64,000 nt of DNA from Sapria himalayana (Eukaryota > Streptophyta > Magnoliopsida > Malpighiales > Rafflesiaceae). Positions 48,213-60,129 of the stretch are shown here, piece by piece (positions within the stretch are counted from its first letter, which is position 1; the number at the start of each line of letters is the position of its first letter). Location: positions 620,001-684,000 of the forward strand of contig JAREIK010002440.1 of NCBI GenBank assembly GCA_029783825.1, read 5' to 3'. The notes under the pieces were generated by a model. That model searched no databases and was not told where the DNA came from. It was given only the letters and a program-made list of their open reading frames with translations. A program made the position numbers and the translations under genes.

Positions 48213-48521
48213 TAATTTTGGCTCTAATGAATATGGTGCATTATTGGAAAATACCATAATTTTTTGTGCCCGAATGACACTTGGTTGTTGCAATATAAAA
48301 ATAAAGTCATTGAAATTGAGTTTTAATACTGATGCATCATTATTCCAAGATAATATCATGATCATGAAAAAAATATTGCATAGTAAAAAGATTATAACCA
48401 CTAAATTATAAAATCACAAGCAAGAATTGTCATGAATTATCTATGTAGTTATGACCAAGAATGATTATCATATAACTATTCAATAGGCTTGTGTTAGTGT
48501 AATCAAGTCGTGATATTATAA

Positions 48522-51500
48522 TAGATTTGTCAAACGGGTCGGGCAGCCCGGCCCAAGGCAATGCCTGACTTGGTCGTGCCTGGGCTGGCTCTCGGCATGG
48601 CTCGTGCTATGCCGAGGTAACCTAGGTCAGGCACATCCTGATACCTTGTTCCGAATGCATGGGTTTTCAGCACGACCCAAATCGTGCTCCCCCCCCCCCT
48701 ACTTTTGAGGGTCAAGTTCCCCCTTCGGTCTAGGACTATAGGTTCTAGAAGTTAAAGCTTCTGGAACTAGTGATCGTTGTGTCGGTTTGATGGTGGAACC
48801 TACTCAACGATTGTGGTGGATTGATTGTAATCTCTCGTTTTGGTTTTGATTTTCGGGACTCGAGTGTGGACTACAAGTTGATTGTGATGTGGGCATCATA
48901 AAGCAAACGGGGTTTTACATATTATGTGTATTAATTTATAAATTTTATTTAGTTAAGTTTTTTTATTTTAATTTAAGTTAAAACTTAAAATTTTTTGGAC
49001 TTTAGTATTAGTTTAATTAATATTAATTAGAATATAATTTTATTTTTTAAAAACATTAATTCAATATAATTAATAAACTAATAAAAAATTAAAATGATAG
49101 ATAGTAATTTTAATGAGGATAACAAAATTTATTTAAACGTAAACATTGAAAGAAACAACAAACCAAAATATTTAAAAAATAAAAACTAAAAAAAAAATAA
49201 TAGTTTAGATTCACTTTAATATAATACAACATAAAAAATTAGGGGTGCCAATAAAAAATCAGCACAATACAAATATTATAAAAAAATAAACTTGTAAGAG
49301 TTCATGTGAGATTTGGCATCTCAAGAGGTATGCTGAATAATGCACCAAAAAATATAGTACATTAAATCGTAGACAAACTCAACTCAATGGTAGGTTCTTT
49401 GATATTGGTTTCAATTCAACCTTAATGTTAACTTTCTTCATATATCATGATGAGTTATGAAGAGAAAACATGACTAAACTGATCATCTCGTTTTATATTT
49501 TTATTAGATTTTTGGAGGATTAAAGGGTAGTCAGTATTATGCAGACTTATTTTTAGTCGGCATATCGTATGATTTCTAAGTCCATATTTAGGAACGTCAT
49601 ATTAAATATTATAACTTAAATAAAGAAATAATGATTAATAAATTTAGGGTATATAGTGGAGTTATGTCCATGACATTCGGTATCTAAACCAGTCACGATA
49701 ATGAATTTTATGCATGTCTCATCTCTCATTATGTAGATTTAAAATAGATGTTAAATAAAAAAATATTAGGATTATTAGAGATTCTTCATCCTCATGATGG
49801 TCTGGCCATTAATGAGTGTATGATGAGAATTATTTGAGAATATAATATTCAAATATGATATTATATATTCAAAATAAAATATATAATATCATATTCGATA
49901 ATTTATCTAATAATGAGTAATCATTAACATGCTTATTAGGACTATTAGAGAATAATCATTAGGAAAAATTTTTACTTCAAATTTATGTCTCACATCATTA
50001 ATCTTATTGTACAAGTGTGGATGAAGATTATTATTTTTTGCTTTAAAAAATATACGTAACTTACTAAAATATTTTTGTCTCGCAGATAACATAAGTTTGA
50101 TAATATTTATTTGTTTGTAGATCTAAAGAAAAATAAATTTTAATCGGATGTAAGATACTTTTGAAATTACACATATCTATTGTTTAAGTCATGTATGAGA
50201 TACGAACATGTGATATTTAACTATGTCAATTATAAGTATGATAAATTTATTATTGACAATACTGATTAGATTATATGAATTTTATTTATAAAATTCATAA
50301 ATATTAGTAGCATATTTAGGAACTTGACCTGATATTTAGTGATATGGTTTTAAAAATAAAAATCAAGTATTTAAAGTACTGGTCTATCATTATATCTCTT
50401 ATTGTTTGGCTGCCTGGACCATAGGTTAAAGTAGATGTATAGAATATTTTGACATACATATTTTCGTGTATGAACCAGGAAGACTAACTTTGAAAAGTTC
50501 ATTCACGAGAAGTAGATCAAGCTATTTACATACTACGATACTAGGTATGATAGTACTAGTAGTGAGATTTTGAGTATGAGCATGATATCATATTTGGAGA
50601 TGATGACTTTTTCATTTAGTTAATGAGGGTGAAATGAGAGGGTGAACCATCAAATATGAGTGAGTTATCTTGGTACTTTGTAACTGATTACTATTTAATT
50701 CTATTACATATCGATAATAAAAATTTTGATATTTTATAATAATTAAAATCATAAATGTCCATCTATCTCGTACTGTCCAAGATGACATGGATATACTGAT
50801 TCTTTTGGTGTCAAGCATAGAATCAGAGTTTATTTTGTTGTGGTAATTAATGTGATTTTAGATAGGATAACAAAATTACTGTCAGATATTATTAAGACAT
50901 TAGAATATATGAAAAATTAATAGGATTTGAGATTTGACATCTAAGACCATGCTGCAACTACAGTAAGAGTAGATGTGTTGGCTGCTGATGATGATTCGTA
51001 TGACTTTGATGATGATTGACGAGTGACAACTGAAATGAGATTGAGACATTGAACTAAGCTTACTTTACTGTCTACGGCTTATTGCTAGTGATACATTGAT
51101 ACTAATACTATTATTGATCATATGCTGATGAGATTTATTATCTATTTTTGTCATTTGACTTTGACCCTTGTGTTTGTTATTTTTTTATTATATTATTTGT
51201 TTATTCAGACATTTTATGGGCTTGAATTTATGTATTATATTTATGAGTTTATCTTTTATATATTGTTTTTTATCTTTTAATGATTTAATCTTGGTCATGC
51301 TTTATTATTTTATAATTTTTTGTGTTTTTAGTTGTAAGTTAATTTTTAGTTAGATATTTTATTAATTTAATTAATTAATTAACTAATTAAATTTTAGTTT
51401 TAAAATTTTAATTTTATAATAATTTTGTAGTTTGTGATGACCTAATTAACGGGCCAAAAGGGCCCGAGCCAGCAAGTCTAGACATGATATGGCCTGAACT

Positions 51501-51636
51501 TGGTTAAATTTGGAATGATGGGCCATGCCTAGCCGGCTCTTATGAAGTCATGTCGTTCAAGGCACAACACAATGACTTTATTGGATCACCAAAAAATGGG
51601 TTGGACCTGTCTGTCCCGGCTTGTTTGAAACCTCTA
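48522..51636 (+). mobile_element. RICESLEEPER-type hAT element (3.1 kb), perfect 8-bp TSD
   Basis: The left end tagatttgtcaaacgggtcg and the right end ggcttgtttgaaacctcta are inverted termini. tattataa is exact on both sides (48514-48521 and 51637-51644). The order is a GC-rich left end, a poly-C run (about 48690-48699), a leader, a transposase remnant on the + strand, an AT-rich 3' part with TTAA repeats, and a GC-rich right end (about 51430-51636). Confidence 0.93.
49210..51020 (+). pseudogene. hAT transposase pseudogene in the 48522 element
   Basis: The nucleotide sequence follows the 53395 transposase from the BED-finger region (about 49260-49340) to the acidic C-terminal tail (gctgatgatgatt near 50985). 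The core is badly broken, and no frame exceeds about 60 codons. At the KDW position the Trp is replaced by TAA (50918-50920). Confidence 0.75.
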
Positions 51637-51644
51637 TATTATAA

Positions 51645-52166
51645 ATACCATGACTTTATTTTTGTGTTCTGCCCTCCAATTTAGTTTTTTACTAAGTTCT
51701 TCAGTTTTATTTAAATTATATCTAATTTTATTATTATTCATTTAAATTTATAAATTATTATTTAATGAAATTTTTTATTATTAGTATATATTCCAAATGA
51801 ATATATCATAAAATTAATATGAATTAACCTAAAACAATTTGTACTCTAAGTGTTGAATAATATATTTCTATATGTATACGCACATATACACATGTATATA
51901 TGTATACATATATATATCCTTATTTATATATACATGCACACACATACATATATATTCACTAAATGATAATTTTTATAGATTTGAATAAATAATAGAAAAA
52001 TTAGATACACACACATTTCTATATGTATATATATATATATACACACACACATACATGTTTACATACATATATGTATATTTATATATGTGCATATATATAC
52101 ATGTATATAAATATACATATGATAAATATGTCTTTATATATATATATATCATACACACACATACTC

Positions 52167-52198
<32 letters not shown>

Positions 52199-53386
52199 TG
52201 GATTATTAAAATATTATTATTTTATTTTGAATATTTAAATATATGTATTGATAAAAAATATTAATGATGTTTGATTTTTATCTTTATATATTTTATTTGA
52301 TTATATTTTATTAATAAATAAAAATTATAGATGGTATTTATTGAAATATTATATATATATATATATAAGGTAGATTGTATCTTACAAAAAAACTTATGTA
52401 TTAAATTTGTTTTATGCTTTAAGGTCTTAAAAGATTTTTATATCTCACTCTATCTTGTGCTTCAAATAATTTTATGATATAAAATTTTATAATATCTTTA
52501 TTTTTGTTCTATTTTTTTTTAAATAAGCTTGTTGTGAATGATTTATTTAAATTTAAGTTTTTATTATCATATTTTTTTGAGTAAATATTTATTTAGATAT
52601 TTAAAATTTATTTAGCAATCTTTTTTTTAATTAGTTAATTCATTCTTTATATTATTTGTATCCATGTCTAATGATTAATTAATTTTATTATCTATTTTTT
52701 AAAATAGATATTGATTTTTTTTTTCAAAAATTTTTTTTACCATCTTCCAAATATCTCTTATAAACCTCGGGGTATATATATACGATAAATTTTTATGCTG
52801 GTCGATCATCGTAGTAGTGATCGTGACCAAACATATTTAACTTTTGAGTTCATATGAGATCCAGCGAATTGATGATGTTTTAAACGCTTCTATTTAATTA
52901 TTGATCATCTTTTTAAGTTTTATTATTTTATTTTTGAATTTTTATTTGAAGTTTTTTTATGATTATACTTTACAAGTTGTAAATTTATTATGACTAATCT
53001 ATTACTCTATGTTGAGTAGTTAAGCTTTCACGTAGTATTAGTTTATAATTTTTACATAATGATTTATTATCTCTTATAATGAGAAAAAAAAACTATTTGA
53101 TTCCTATTAGAATCACTTTTAAAGGCTATCAAGTATTTTTTTTTTCTTTTTAAAATAGATATTAGCATTATAAAATATATATGCTAAAATAAAATCTAAG
53201 ATTATTATTTTCATTTTTTTCTTTTATCTAAATTAATATCCTTGGTGATATTTTTCATAATCCATATTAATTCCTTTATATTTTCTTTTAAATTTTATTA
53301 ATTATTATATTTTTTCTTTGGTATATCTTGTATTAACTCTATTGTTTCTTTTTAAAAATTTTATTTATTTATTTTACTAAGTCTTA
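51645..53386. other. AT-rich DNA with TA/CA microsatellites
   Basis: 51870-52198 is a compound TATG/TACA/CA microsatellite region whose open frames ([12 protein letters not shown] peptides) are repeat products. A patch near 52765-52850 is slightly GC-richer but unassigned. No gene was seen. Confidence 0.6.
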
Positions 53387-53563
53387 CATATGAATAGAGG
53401 TGTCAACCGGGCCGGGCCAGCCCTGCATGAGGAACGGCACGGGAAAATTCCGTGCCGTGCCCAGGTAAGGCACGAGCCATGCCGTGCCTGACCCGTGTCA
53501 AGCCTGGCCCGACACGGTTCGGTGCCCGTGGCACGACACACCAGCATGGGTTCGTCCCGTGTC

Positions 53564-53908
53564 TAGAGGTGTCAAATGGGCCGGGATGGGCCGGCCAGAC
53601 TCATTTTTTTAGGGCACGATCGTGCTTCCGTGCCGGGCCGGGCACGACACGGTTTAAAAAAACCAGGCTTGGCACGGCCCCAGGCACGGAGGGCCTTGCC
53701 GTGACTTGCCTGGCATGCTCGGGCTTGCCTGTCCAAGCGGTTCGGGATACGGGGGACATCAGGTCGGGTCGAATCAGACCCGACCCGCGGTCTTTTTTTG
53801 CGGGAGGGGCATCGTGGGGTCGGGCTCATGGGACACCCGGCACGGGATAAAATCGTGCCGGTGTGCCTCGTGCCGGGCCGGGCCGGCACGACCCGATTGA
53901 CACCTCTA
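53564..53908. mobile_element. Short hAT element nested in its own relative
   Basis: The left end tagaggtgtcaaatgggccg and the right end cgacccgattgacacctcta are inverted termini of the same type as the host element. Flanks cccgtgtc (53556-53563) and cccatgtc (53909-53916) match at 7 of 8. The inside contains the acccgacccg-type palindromic block also present in the host leader (about 53953-53986), so it is a deletion derivative of the same family. The open frames here (53452-53850 and its complement) are GC-composition effects. Confidence 0.88.
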
Positions 53909-54505
53909 CCCATGTCCCCCTCGCTTCGCCCCTCCCACAAAAAAGATCGAGGGTCGGGTCTGATTGGACCCGACCCGTGGTCCCCCTAGCCGACCCAATT
54001 CCCCCCTAATGGCCAAAAAAAAAATTAAAAAATTTTTTAAATTTCATTTTTGGATCTCGCCTCCAACGCCTAGGAAGCAGAATCCAATGGTCCTCGTGAT
54101 TCTACCACCTAAAAAATCAAAAAAAAAATAATTTTTTTTTATAAAAAATATTTTCTATAATCTATAAATTTCACCCTCCCTCTCTATAACATTTATGTTT
54201 TTCATAAATATTTTTTCTTTCAAATCTCATATTTTCTCTCTCAAACATCTTGCTCTTCTCTCTCGGGGCTCGGGATTTTGACATTCGGCTTGGATTTTTG
54301 GAAATCTCAACTTGAGTTTTGAATTTTGAGCTTGACTGTGGTGCAGCATGCACGTGATCGACCTCACTGCTTTTACCGGGTAATTTATTTTAAGTTTTTA
54401 CTTTCTCTCTCTCTTTAGTTTCTCTTTCTAGACCAAAAATAGAAAATTTTAAAACCAGTCATCTAGTCTCTAAATAATTATTCTGATTAACAAAAATCCT
54501 AATAA

Positions 54506-56612
54506 ATGACAAATACTAATGAAACATATTTAAATTTAGAAAATGAAAATATTACACAGAGGTCTGAGGCTGTTGAAACTTTGGTTTCTCTAGTCGTCTC
54601 AACCCGAACTTCTAAAAAACAAAAAACTAGGAGGACTTCTATAGTTTGGACTCATTTTAATATAATAAAATAAAAAAATGATAGGGGTGAGGAAGAAGAA
54701 ATGACACAGTGCAAATATTGTATGAGATTTTTAATATGTAAGAGTTCGTTTGAGACTGACACCTTAAGATGCATGCTAAATTATGCACCAAAAAACATGG
54801 TCCATTAGATCCTAGGCAAACTCATCTTGGCACTGCATTTTTTGAGATTTGATCAAGTTCAGTCTCAAAGTTTACTCCCTTCATATACTCCGGCAAGTTG
54901 GATAGGGATGACATGACCAGATTTATCACATTGATGGATCTTCTGATCAGATTTTCGGAAGATCCAAGGGTAGTGCGCATCATGCAGACATATTTTCAGC
55001 CTGCTTATCGTAGGATTCATAGGTCCACATCTAGGAATAACATACTAAAAATATATAAGTTAGAAAAATAAAAAATAATTAATGAATTTATGGCATATAG
55101 TGGAGTAGTGTCCGTGACGTCCGATATTTGGACAAGTCACGATGAATCATCTTATACATGTCTCACCAGCCATTATGTAAATTTTAATCGGACTATGAAT
55201 AAAAAAATTTTAGGATTCTTTGAGATTCTTCATCCTCATGATGGCCCAGTCATTTTTGAGTGTACGATTAAAATCTTTAGGGAATATAAAATTCAAAATA
55301 AAATTTTTAGTGTTGCATTCGATAACGCATCTAATAATGGAATAACGATTAACATGTTTGTTAGGAATATTAGAGACGCACCATTAGGAGAGATTTTTCA
55401 TGTCATATGCACATGTCACGTGATTAACCTGATTGTTCAAGCGGGTATGAATGTGTGTTCCCCCGCGTGAGATAATATACGTAATGCACTAAAATATATT
55501 TGCACTCCTCGCAGACAACAAAAGTTTGGTAGTCTCTATTTGTCTGTGAATCTTAAGTAGAAATTCCAATTGGATGTGAGATATCGTTGGAATTACACGT
55601 ACATGATATTGGAATCATATGTTGGATACGAATACGTGATATTTGATTACGTCAATAGTAAGAGTGACGAACTTATTATTGACGACACTGATTGGGCTTC
55701 AGGAATTTCATTTATAAAATTCCTGAAGATTTTTTATGATACGACGAACATGTGTTTGTCGGTTTATACGCCCACAACTTGCATTGCACTCCGGTGCACA
55801 TGCAACATTAGTAGCATGTTTAGGAAGTATCGAGCTGACCTGATACTTAGCAATATGGTTCCAGAGATGAAAACCAAGTATATAAAAAACTGGTCCACCA
55901 TTCTATCTTTTTATTGTCTCACTGAATGCATGAACCCTAGGGTTAAGGTGGAAGGGGTAGAAAATACTTTGACTTATATTTTCTCGTGCATGAACCTGGA
56001 AGAGCCACCTGAAAGGTTCATTTACGAGAATTTGACTGACCTGTTCACATACTATGATATTAGGTATAGTGGTGGTGGTAGTGAGACTGTGATTACAGAC
56101 ATATATACCTTGTTCGGAGATGGCAATTTTTTCATTCAGCTAGCGAGGGGGAAACGTAGGGGTGGACCATCACATAGGAGCAAGCTTTCTAGGTACTTAG
56201 ATACCAATTATTGTTCCTTCCTATCACATTCTGATAATAAGAATCTTGATATATTAAAGTGATGAAAATCATATGAGTCCACATTTCCTGTGCTATTTAG
56301 GATGACACGTGATCTACTGACTCCTCCGCGTCGAGCATAGCATCAGAGTCTATTTTTTCAGTTGTAGTGAACGTGATTTCGGTTAGGCGATTGAGATTAC
56401 GTCTAGATATTATTGAGGCATTGACTTATTTGAAGGATTAGGATGATTCGAGGTTTAACATTCATGATCGTGCTGGAGATGAGACTGGAACATGGACTGT
56501 AGCCACATCCACTGTGATAGCAAATGAGTTGATTGCTAATGATGATGATCCATATGATACTGATCTTGATGTTGCGGCTGATGATGCTCATGATATGTCG
56601 ATTGATAATTGA
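54506..56612 (+). pseudogene. hAT transposase pseudogene, RICESLEEPER-like, best preserved
   Basis: This would encode the DNA-binding transposase that moves the family. From the ATG at 54506 there is a BED finger region (VWTHF, then CKYC). Next comes YSGKLDRDDM (54886 on) and the core VVSVTSDIWTSHDESSYTCL (open frame 55090-55470). An open stretch 55570-56262 follows, with YVNSKSDELIIDD, MNPRVKVEGVENTLTYIFSC and other family blocks. Last is the dimerisation segment SIASESIFSVVVNVIS (56334 on) with an acidic tail ending at 56612. Breaks are a one-base loss near 54766 in the zinc finger, stops at 54671, 54850, 55069, 55468, 55558, 56260, 56263 and 56439, and a one-base loss near 56328. It is not functional as it stands. 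Confidence 0.85.
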
Positions 56613-57230
56613 TGATGATCTACTGTTTTTTGATTTCGATAGTTTATTTTTTATTTATTGTACGTTTTATTTATACGTTACGTTGAAATTTTAATTTGTT
56701 TGGTTCTGACCTTCGGTATTTAATGGTTGATTGGTAATTTTTCATTTGGTTTGCTTATGTTTTTTTTATTTTTTTATTTTTTTATTTTTTTTTATATAAT
56801 TTATTGATTTATTTATTTTTTTGTTTTAATTTTTCATTTAAAAATTTATAACTCTATTATATACTTTTAATAAATTTTAAACTAATTATATATTACATTA
56901 TTAAAAAAAATTGACTTTGTAATTTTAATAAATTTTATCAATTTTCATATTATAAATATATAATATTATACATTATTTATAATTTTATATATAATTTTAT
57001 AATTTATATAATTAAAATAAAAATTAAAGCAATAAATTATAAAAAAAAAATTTTACCTGGCCTGTACGGCCTGGTTTGGCCCGTACAGCCAGGCCGGGCC
57101 CGAGTGGGCCCGAGCGGGCCCGGCATGGCACGATACAGTAACCGTGCCGTGCTTGGCTCCGCACGAAAGCATGCCTTGCTCAAAAAAAGGGCTGGGCCGG
57201 GCCCACCCGTTTGACACCTCTACTTATGAA

Positions 57231-59309
57231 GCATAAAAATTAATGATATTTTAGATTTTTTTTATTTGTTATTTGTTTCACTGCAACAAATTTATCTCTT
57301 CGTTATTTTGATTTTTATAAACTTATTTTTAAGTTTTTATTCAAAATTATCATAATAATATTCTAATTTTTTTCTTAGTCTACATGTTAAAGATATAACT
57401 TTCTAGCTCCCTAAATTTTTCATCCTTCTGCTTAGTATTTTATGAACATCACGTATTAACTTTTTTATTTGCATTTTAAAGTATCGCTAATTCTTTGTAA
57501 TTATAAGTCAATAATTCAATATTCCAATAATCTATCTTAATTCTATTAATTGAATTAATTTTTTTATCGATCATTGTCTAAGAAAGTATAATAATATTTG
57601 CTTTTTTTGACACTATGATTAAATGACGGTGTGCTCATATTTGTCGAGTCATTACTATTAGACAATCAAACATATTTCTTAAAGTGGATAACTTTCTAGC
57701 ATTAGTATAATCCAGAATCTATAATTAATTAGTAAAAATTTTTTTAAGGTTGGTTGCTTATTTGATGTCATCTTTCTCATTTATTCGGATTTGGGATTGA
57801 CAATGCAAGATAATTCACACATATGGAACACAAAACACATACACGGCACACGCACGCGTGCGCACACACACATACACGCATTCAAAAAAAGAGATACCCA
57901 TGGAACTCTTAATTTGGACTCCAGCAATAAGAATTTACATATGATCTCATTATTTTAAGTCAGTTAGCTTCTTTTTCAACACCTCCATCGTATTTACTTT
58001 TAAGAGAATTTCAAAACGATCTCATAAGTCATAAGTTTTATTTCCCAATGCAACAAATTTTTCACGATGGAAGAAATAAATATCTAGTTAATATGATTAT
58101 AATTCATATGTATATAGGTTTTTATAGATGTTTTGAGGTGAAATAATAATGATAATATAATATTTGATCAACTAGAAATCTTACTCCTTTTTAGTTCATA
58201 TTGAATATCAATTGTTCCAACCATTGGGACATTGTTTATATCAATGTGTAGGATGAGAATGTGAGTTTTGTTTAATTAATATCTTTGGAAAGATAGATAA
58301 TGATTGAATGCTCATGCTATCATGTATGCTTTTTCTATGCTATTTAAGTACCAAAAAGATTCATATGTTATTCTCATTTGTTTGGAAGAATAATTGTTTG
58401 TTTTGAAATAATCTTCTTTGAGAGCATGTCTTTTAAGAGGCTTTAAGGGAGCCTAACCATGTATCCTCTTGTATTTTTGAGTCTATCGAATCTTGTTTTT
58501 TGGGAATATGTTTCAAAAGTCTTAGCTAGTTTCATTATACATAGGTAGTAGGTTCTTTAGTTTAAGGAAGATGGTAAGTTATAATGTTTTAGCTCCACAA
58601 CACCATGATGGTAGAATACATCAAAGACATAGGACCATCCATCATGATGAAAGTTGCAAACCTTTTTCTTCATACAAGTTAATATGTTTAATTAGTTTTA
58701 CTTGTTAGGTTATACAATATGGTTAAGTTTGTGTGCCAATAATGATGGTTAGATTGGTGGAATATGAAAGAACTAAGCGCCAGTCAATTTGATGGAAAAA
58801 ATTAACTTGGATTTTTGAATTACTCCATGGGTAAAGTCAAAATTACATACTATTTATCTTTTTATTTTTTATTGTACATTTTTTTTAAAAATTTTAGGGG
58901 TTTTTATGCTTATTTTTTATCTTCACTCACTGATGTCAAGATTTTTGTTTTTCACTTCAAAAATTAAAGATTAATTGGGATTGAGACAAGTTGCCAAAAA
59001 AAAAAAAATCATTTCTACTAATTTTAACTAGATTTGGATTTTAATGTTGAGAACTCTAGAAAAAATCATAGTAGATTGTTAATGTGTATTCACCATAAAA
59101 TTAATTTTGTTGGAAAAGTAAATAAGTTGATGTAGTGTAAATGGGACCCACCTAACCCTACAAAAGTTGTTTATTAAGATATTCTTCATTGGTCAATGTA
59201 TCCTTATACATGTTTCTTCTATCACTTGTTATGTCTTGCATATGGTTGGTTATTTATTTGATGTGTAAGAGTGATATCCTTTCATAGAGATATTGATGAG
59301 GATGTTTAC
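57231..59309. other. AT-rich DNA with CA/CG-rich microsatellite
   Basis: Around 57836-57878 lies acacacgcacgcgtgcgcac-type mixed repeat. The surrounding phrases could be decayed retroelement. No gene was recognised. Confidence 0.5.
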
Positions 59310-59332
59310 ATGTAGTATTGTTAAAACTATGA

Positions 59333-59455
59333 TATATCTTATCTTTATTGCAAATATGGTAGATGACCCATCTTCTTTCAAAGTAATATATATTTTTTAT
59401 TTTTTAGGTTTATGACCCTTCATAAATTTATTTGTTTCTTTATATTCAAATTATA
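59333..59455 (+). repeat. 5' LTR remnant of the Copia element
   Basis: Similar over about 120 bp to 63057-63170. The rest of this LTR is not recognisable; after tttctttatattcaa the two copies part. Confidence 0.65.
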
Positions 59456-60129
59456 TAAAGGTATTGATCTTAGTATTGGATTGCTTGGTTTTAATCTAAT
59501 TTATGGAAAGATATGTCTAGCAGATATTGTTACTACTCATACAATCATGTAGGGCCAAACATAATTTTCTCACATAATATTAGTTGAAGCTCATTAAGTC
59601 ATATATAATTGATTGATGATTTTGGAATAACTTATATTTTGTTATTATGTGGTATGATATTCTGTATTAATGATGTCTTATGTTTAGTTAGATATTAAAT
59701 AAATTTGTTAAGTTTTAAAGTTATATGTCATAATGAATATTATATTGAGATTACATGTAAAAATAATAAAGAATATTTATAAATTATTCATATTATTTCA
59801 AGCCAGAAGTTTGTTGTGGACAAATTGTCTACTTTTTCTTTAAGATTATATTATATTATAATAATAATAATTGAATTAAATATGATGATAAGCTAAAAGC
59901 TCTCTAATTTACATATTTTTATGTTTTGGAATGATGGACTTGAACACTCATGATCAACAATAATAAGATGAATATTAAAATTTATTATGGACATTTATTA
60001 GTGGAATATGTGAATAATATTTGAATTCCTAATATTATTGGAATAAATTCAAAGGGATATGTGAGTCACTTTATTTATCATGCTCAAATCATAAGATCAC
60101 ATGCATGTTTTTTAGATTATTTAATCAAG

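Larger units (their letters stand above)
53395..57222 (+). mobile_element. Best-preserved RICESLEEPER-type hAT element (3.8 kb)
   Basis: The left end tagaggtgtcaaccgggccg and the right end ccacccgtttgacacctcta form a near-perfect inverted terminus. Flanks catatgaa (53387-53394) and cttatgaa (57223-57230) match at 7 of 8. Both subterminal regions are dense in GGCACG/CGTGCC. The order is left end, a nested short relative (53564-53908), a leader with CT-rich tract, the transposase pseudogene (54506-56612), an AT-rich 3' part and the GC-rich right end (57056-57222). It has the longest open transposase segments of all copies in the window. Confidence 0.93.

Noticed and set aside
51973..52264. Three overlapping open frames on both strands
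   Set aside because: Microsatellite translation only.
53452..53989. GC-rich open frames of 60-132 codons on both strands
   Set aside because: They lie in hAT ends and the nested element; frames on both strands come from composition, with no family match.
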